A DNA stretch of 8,353 bases from an uncultured Oscillibacter sp. (GTDB lineage: Bacteria > Bacillota > Clostridia > Oscillospirales > Oscillospiraceae). Where the stretch lies: NCBI GenBank assembly GCA_910588175.1, contig CAJUQQ010000077.1, positions 1 through 8,353 of the forward strand, read 5' to 3'. Both the position numbers and the translations under genes were made by a program. Below are positions 5,221-8,353 of the stretch, piece after piece. The notes beneath the pieces were generated by a model. The model searched no databases and was not told the DNA's origin. It worked only from the letters and a program-made list of their open reading frames with translations. How positions within the stretch are numbered: the first letter of the stretch is position 1; each line of letters opens with the position of its first letter.

Positions 5221-7781
5221 TACTGTTCTTCCTTTCGTCTGCGATGTTGCCGGATGGCCTTTTTCAGAAGGTCCATATCCAGCGGTTTGGCCACATGGGC
5301 GTCCATACCGGCGTCCAGGGCCGCCTTCTCGTCTTCGGAGAAGGCGTTGGCCGTCATGGCTATGATGGGAATGGTCTCCGTGTCCGGCCGCTCTAAAGCG
5401 CGGATGGCCCGGGTGGCCTCGTGGCCGTTCATCACCGGCATCTGGACATCCATCAGGATGGCATCGAAGGTACCCGCCTCCGCCTGCTGGAACCGTTCCA
5501 CCGCCAGACGGCCGTTCTGCACGATCTCACAGGACGCCCCCTCAATTTCCAGGAGCTCCGTCAAGATCTCCGCGTTGATTTCATTATCCTCTGCGGCGAG
5601 GAAATGCAGTCCCTTCAGGCTGCCGGTTTCCTCGGGCTCCGGGCTGTCCGCCTCGCCGGGGTTCGCCCATAACTCGGTAACTTTTTCCTGGAAGGCGGAG
5701 ACAAAAAACGGCTTAGTGAGAACGCCGGTACGCTCCATAACAAGCGCCGGCTCCATGGCCTCCGCGTCAAATTCCGCCAGGAAGAGAATGGGCACGGGGA
5801 GAACCTCACGCAGCGCCCGCGCCGCCGGGAGGCCGTGGGCCTCCCAGTCCAGCAGGATCAGCTGGCAGTCTTCGCCGCCGCTCCGGAGCCATTCCAGGGC
5901 CTCCTCTGCGCCGGAGACGGCTTCCAGCCGGACGCCGGTGTTCTGCATGAGGGCCGCGATGTTCTCCCGGCTTTCCGGGTCTCCCTCCACGGCCAGGACG
6001 CGGGTGATGCCCCGTTTCATCCAGAACTGCCGGTCCGCTTCCTCCTCCAGAATGCGGAGCTCCAGGTCGACCCGGAAAAGAGTCCCCTGGTCCACCTCGC
6101 TGAAGACCTCGATGGTCCCGCCCATGAGCTCTACAATGCTCTTGGTGATGGCCATGCCCAGACCGGTGCCCTGGACTTTGTTGGTTGTGCTGTTCTCCGC
6201 CCGGGTGTACGCCTCGAAGATGGTGGACAGGTACTCCGGCGTCATGCCGTAGCCATTGTCCTCTACCTCGATGCGGATATGCTCGTACTGGCTGGAGCGC
6301 TGCTTGAGCCCCAGCATGCGGAACCAGATCCGGCCCCCCTCCGGTGTGTATTTGACGGCATTGGAAAGGAGGTTGATCAAAATCTGGTTAATCCGGGTTT
6401 CATCTCCTACCAGGTATTCGTGGCGGATACCGGTTACATCCAGGTGGAACTCCTGCCGCCGGGCCTTGGCCATGGGTTGAATAATGGCCTCCACGGAGGA
6501 GATCACGTCGTTGAGAGCGAAGCGCTCCAGGTTGAGCACCACCTTTCCGCTCTCAATCTTAGAGACATCCAGAATGTCGTTGATAAGGCTGAGAAGGTGC
6601 TGGCCGGAGGCCAAGATTTTCTTCGTGTACTGCCGCACCTTCACCGGGTCCTCCGCATCGGTAGCCAGAAGGGTGGTAAAACCCAGCACTGCGTTCATGG
6701 GCGTGCGGATATCGTGAGACATATTGGAGAGGAAGGTTGTCTTGGACTCGCTGGCGATCTGGGCGGCCCGCAGGGCCTCCGCCAGCTGTTGGCTGTGGAG
6801 CCTCCGCTCCTCCTCCTGCTCCTTCCGCAGCTTTTCCTGCTGCCGCCAATTCAGGTAATACAGGATAATGCACAGGAAGAACGCCGCCATCATGATGATC
6901 ACAACAAAGAGGATGTTCTGGCTGACGGTTTTCCCCTCGTGCTGGATGGCCTCCACAGGCACGTAGCCCACCAGGAAAATGGTCCCGTCATTGACGGACC
7001 ACATGTAATTGAGGGCCTCTACATTCCGAATGTCATGGTAAAACAGGGCGTCCCGCCCGTTTGCCAGACAGTGCTCCACCTCGGCCCGGATCTCCGGGTC
7101 CTGGATGTCGTTGGCCCGGTAAAAGTCGGCCAGGTTTAAATGTCCCGCGCTCCGCTGGCCCATTCCCTTGGGCTTCAGGACGAACCGCTCGGTCTCCGCG
7201 TCCATGATGTACAGAGACGCCTGCCGGTTGTAAAATCCGTTGGGAAGAGATTTGTCAATGGCGTCGTAGACATACTCGGCGTAGAGAGTTCCAATTTCAC
7301 GGCCATTCCGCTCGATGGGGCACTGAATGGTATAGGCCCAGGTTCCCATGTAATTCAAATAAGACTGGGAAACCGGCAGATTCATGATGGTTCCGCCGGC
7401 GGAGAAATCCAAATCTTCTCCGGTGAAGGGCTCCCCGGTGTTGGATACGCCCTCCGTCTTTCCGGTGAGGATCAGGGACAGCTTCGACATCGTCTGGTTT
7501 TTCTCGTAAGCCAGGATGTAGTCCTCCGGGTTTTCGGCCCGGGCGATCTCCTGGGCGATTAGTATTTGAAACTCCGCTTCATTCCGCAGGATGGCCTCAA
7601 TGGTGCATTGGATCAGATCCAGACTTTCACTGAGGCTTTGGATAGCCGCTGAGGACATCTCCTTGGCTGTTCTTTGCGACACAGAGAATACAATGCTTCC
7701 CAGAATACAGAAAATGAAAATAATTGGAAAAAGAAGGGAGAAATTTTTTCTTTTTCTCCCATCAAACAAAATTTTTTTCAT
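5220..7781 (-). CDS. Hybrid sensor histidine kinase with two receiver domains
   Basis: An 853-residue membrane-bound hybrid kinase. Order: TM1 (about 14-34), an extracytoplasmic sensor of about 250 residues (35-289) that looks Cache-like but is not certain, TM2 (290-310), a charged coiled coil (312-345), HisKA with the H-box SHDIRTP (phospho-accepting His356), and HATPase_c with the N-box QILINLLSNAVKYTP (Asn474), G1 box DNGYGM (508-513), F box FEAYTRAEN and G2 box GTGLGM (538-543). Next comes a degenerate receiver (about 593-703: Asp645 and Lys690 kept, the acidic pair altered to Glu-Gly, and Ala669 at the Thr/Ser position). Last is an intact receiver (about 722-845: Glu731/Asp732, phospho-acceptor Asp778 in LMDVQMPVMNG, Thr810, Lys832). 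There is no DNA-binding or Hpt domain, so output passes to an unseen partner. The start ATG has GGAGA six bases upstream. It is the first gene of an operon with the binding protein, which overlaps it by one base. Confidence 0.95.
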   Translation of the reverse strand: MKKILFDGRKRKNFSLLFPIIFIFCILGSIVFSVSQRTAKEMSSAAIQSLSESLDLIQCTIEAILRNEAEFQILIAQEIARAENPEDYILAYEKNQTMSKLSLILTGKTEGVSNTGEPFTGEDLDFSAGGTIMNLPVSQSYLNYMGTWAYTIQCPIERNGREIGTLYAEYVYDAIDKSLPNGFYNRQASLYIMDAETERFVLKPKGMGQRSAGHLNLADFYRANDIQDPEIRAEVEHCLANGRDALFYHDIRNVEALNYMWSVNDGTIFLVGYVPVEAIQHEGKTVSQNILFVVIIMMAAFFLCIILYYLNWRQQEKLRKEQEEERRLHSQQLAEALRAAQIASESKTTFLSNMSHDIRTPMNAVLGFTTLLATDAEDPVKVRQYTKKILASGQHLLSLINDILDVSKIESGKVVLNLERFALNDVISSVEAIIQPMAKARRQEFHLDVTGIRHEYLVGDETRINQILINLLSNAVKYTPEGGRIWFRMLGLKQRSSQYEHIRIEVEDNGYGMTPEYLSTIFEAYTRAENSTTNKVQGTGLGMAITKSIVELMGGTIEVFSEVDQGTLFRVDLELRILEEEADRQFWMKRGITRVLAVEGDPESRENIAALMQNTGVRLEAVSGAEEALEWLRSGGEDCQLILLDWEAHGLPAARALREVLPVPILFLAEFDAEAMEPALVMERTGVLTKPFFVSAFQEKVTELWANPGEADSPEPEETGSLKGLHFLAAEDNEINAEILTELLEIEGASCEIVQNGRLAVERFQQAEAGTFDAILMDVQMPVMNGHEATRAIRALERPDTETIPIIAMTANAFSEDEKAALDAGMDAHVAKPLDMDLLKKAIRQHRRRKEEQ

Positions 7782-7904
7782 GGGCAGTCTCCATTTCGTT
7801 ACCGCGGGAGAGCGCTTGGCCGGAAAAAGAACCTGCCCGTTGTTTTCGCGGGGCGGGCTAATCTAGTATATGGCGGACCGGCGCGGTTCTGTGCAATTTC
7901 CTCT
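7782..7904 (-). other. 5' leader of the kinase operon
   Basis: From the predicted transcription start near 7904 the mRNA leader is about 120 bases long before ATG 7781. It contains GCCCG (7858-7854) that can pair with CGGGC (7839-7835), followed six bases later by five U residues (7828-7824), and then the GGAGA ribosome binding site at 7792-7788. No known riboswitch class is recognised. The start point and the hairpin are predictions by eye. Confidence 0.4.
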
Positions 7905-7910
7905 GTATTC

Positions 7911-7939
7911 ATAGTAGCATATACCAGCTTTGATTTCAA
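7911..7939 (-). promoter_or_regulatory. Sigma-A-type promoter of the kinase operon
   Basis: On the minus strand a -35 box TTGAAA (7939-7934, five of six consensus bases) is followed after exactly 17 bases by a -10 box TACTAT (7916-7911, four of six), preceded by TGC, an extended -10. Transcription would start near 7904. TTGAAA at 7954-7959 on the plus strand forms an inverted repeat with the -35 box (14 bases between), which might be an operator half-site but is weak. Confidence 0.65.
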
Positions 7940-8187
7940 TTGGAAAATGAGAGTTGAAAGGCGGCGGCGGCAAACGTACAGAGGTGGATTTGCTGGAATT
8001 TGTTTTGAAATAAACTTTAAAAGAGGAAAAAACCGGAAATGCCCACAGCAAGGGGAACGATAAATGGAACAAATCTTTTTCAGTTGTTCGGAATGGGAAT
8101 TCACGCTTTGCCTGTGTCTCTTTTGGAAATCGTATAAAGTCAAACCATAAAAAAATCAGAGTGAAAAATATGGGTAAAGGAAAACAA
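7940..8187. other. AT-rich intergenic region without a supportable gene
   Basis: About 250 bases between the kinase promoter and the terminator at 8188-8215. Base composition is AT-richer than the flanking genes. Reading frames of 110-130 codons cross it on both strands, but they run through the promoter and terminator, lack ribosome binding sites and resemble no family. Nothing else was recognised. Confidence 0.5.
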
Positions 8188-8215
8188 GAGCGGCGCGGCT
8201 TTCGCCGCGCCACTC
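8188..8215 (-). terminator. Intrinsic terminator with GAAA tetraloop
   Basis: On the minus strand GGCGCGGC (8211-8204) and GCCGCGCC (8199-8192) form an 8-bp GC stem closed by a GAAA loop, a stable GNRA tetraloop. After one mismatch it extends by GAG/CTC. It is followed at once by TTGTTTTCC. The plus strand has no T-tract after the stem. It would end transcription of a minus-strand gene entering from the right edge. Confidence 0.75.
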
Positions 8216-8307
8216 CGACTGAAACGTATCCATTTCTGCCTAAATATTTTTGTGCTATCCGAACAATCTGAACCAGATTTCATAGCAATAAGACGCCATT
8301 GCTTACC

Positions 8308-8353
8308 TCAGAAGCACTTACGATAGATAGCCTCCTCGCTCTCCAGATCGAAG
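8308..8353 (-). CDS. Possible C-terminal end of an unknown minus-strand gene
   Basis: Reading inward from the right edge on the minus strand, one frame gives FDLESEEAIYRKCF and stops at TGA 8310-8308. The composition is protein-like and a leftward terminator lies about 93 bases further on, which fits a gene end here. With only 14 codons no family can be named, and another frame (stopping near 8282) cannot be excluded. Confidence 0.35.
   Translation of the reverse strand, partial: FDLESEEAIYRKCF

Noticed and set aside
5134..7139. Plus-strand open frames of 372 (5134-6252) and 434 (5835-7139) codons opposite the kinase gene
   Set aside because: They are antisense to a complete histidine kinase with all catalytic motifs; their own translations are low-complexity Ser/Arg or Leu/Gly/His-rich with no domain and no ribosome binding site.
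7799..8213. Two minus-strand frames (7799-8143 and 7863-8213) and one plus-strand frame (7674-8063) in the AT-rich region
   Set aside because: They run across the kinase promoter, its leader or the GNRA terminator, have no ribosome binding site and no recognisable similarity.
1..8353. CRISPR arrays, rRNA genes, insertion-sequence ends or phage genes
   Set aside because: No regularly spaced repeats, no rRNA signature, no transposase or integrase motif and no terminal inverted repeats were seen on either strand.

Overview
The window looks like chromosomal DNA from a GC-rich, low-complexity-genome member of the Firmicutes, most likely a gut-type Clostridia of the Oscillospiraceae/Flavonifractor-Oscillibacter kind. 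This is inferred from GC-rich genes with strong AGGAGG-type ribosome binding sites, a lipobox lipoprotein, a hybrid histidine kinase of the type common in that group, and AT-richer intergenic DNA. No taxonomic marker gene is present, so the assignment is tentative.

Left half, + strand: the distal part of an F1Fo ATP synthase operon in the canonical order atpA (3' end only), atpG, atpD, atpC. The genes are tightly packed (1-6 nt gaps or a TAATG overlap). Together they supply the alpha3-beta3 catalytic head (alpha partial), the gamma rotor shaft and the epsilon brake. A small gene for an alkylguanine-DNA-alkyltransferase (MGMT) domain protein that keeps its PCHR cysteine follows after 43 nt with no terminator between, so it is probably read through from the ATP synthase operon.

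Middle, 3497-3912: a non-coding stretch between convergent genes. It holds a hairpin spanning the MGMT-like stop codon, an unexplained block with short repeats, a short decayed fragment of a class I aminotransferase around its PLP-lysine motif, and a strong hairpin terminator that ends the minus-strand operon.

Right half, - strand: a two-gene operon transcribed leftwards from a good promoter (TTGAAA, 17 bp, TGC-TACTAT) at 7911-7939. It encodes first a membrane-anchored hybrid histidine kinase (extracytoplasmic sensor, HisKA, HATPase, a degenerate receiver and an intact receiver) and then, coupled by a TAATG overlap, a lipoprotein related to ABC-transporter sugar/solute-binding proteins. No permease or ATPase gene accompanies it within the window. 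The binding protein may therefore present a ligand to the kinase rather than to a transporter; this is an inference. The kinase has no DNA-binding output, so a downstream partner must lie elsewhere.

Right edge, 7940-8353: AT-richer intergenic DNA, a GNRA-loop hairpin terminator reading leftwards at 8188-8215, and what may be the last 14 codons of another minus-strand gene running off the edge.
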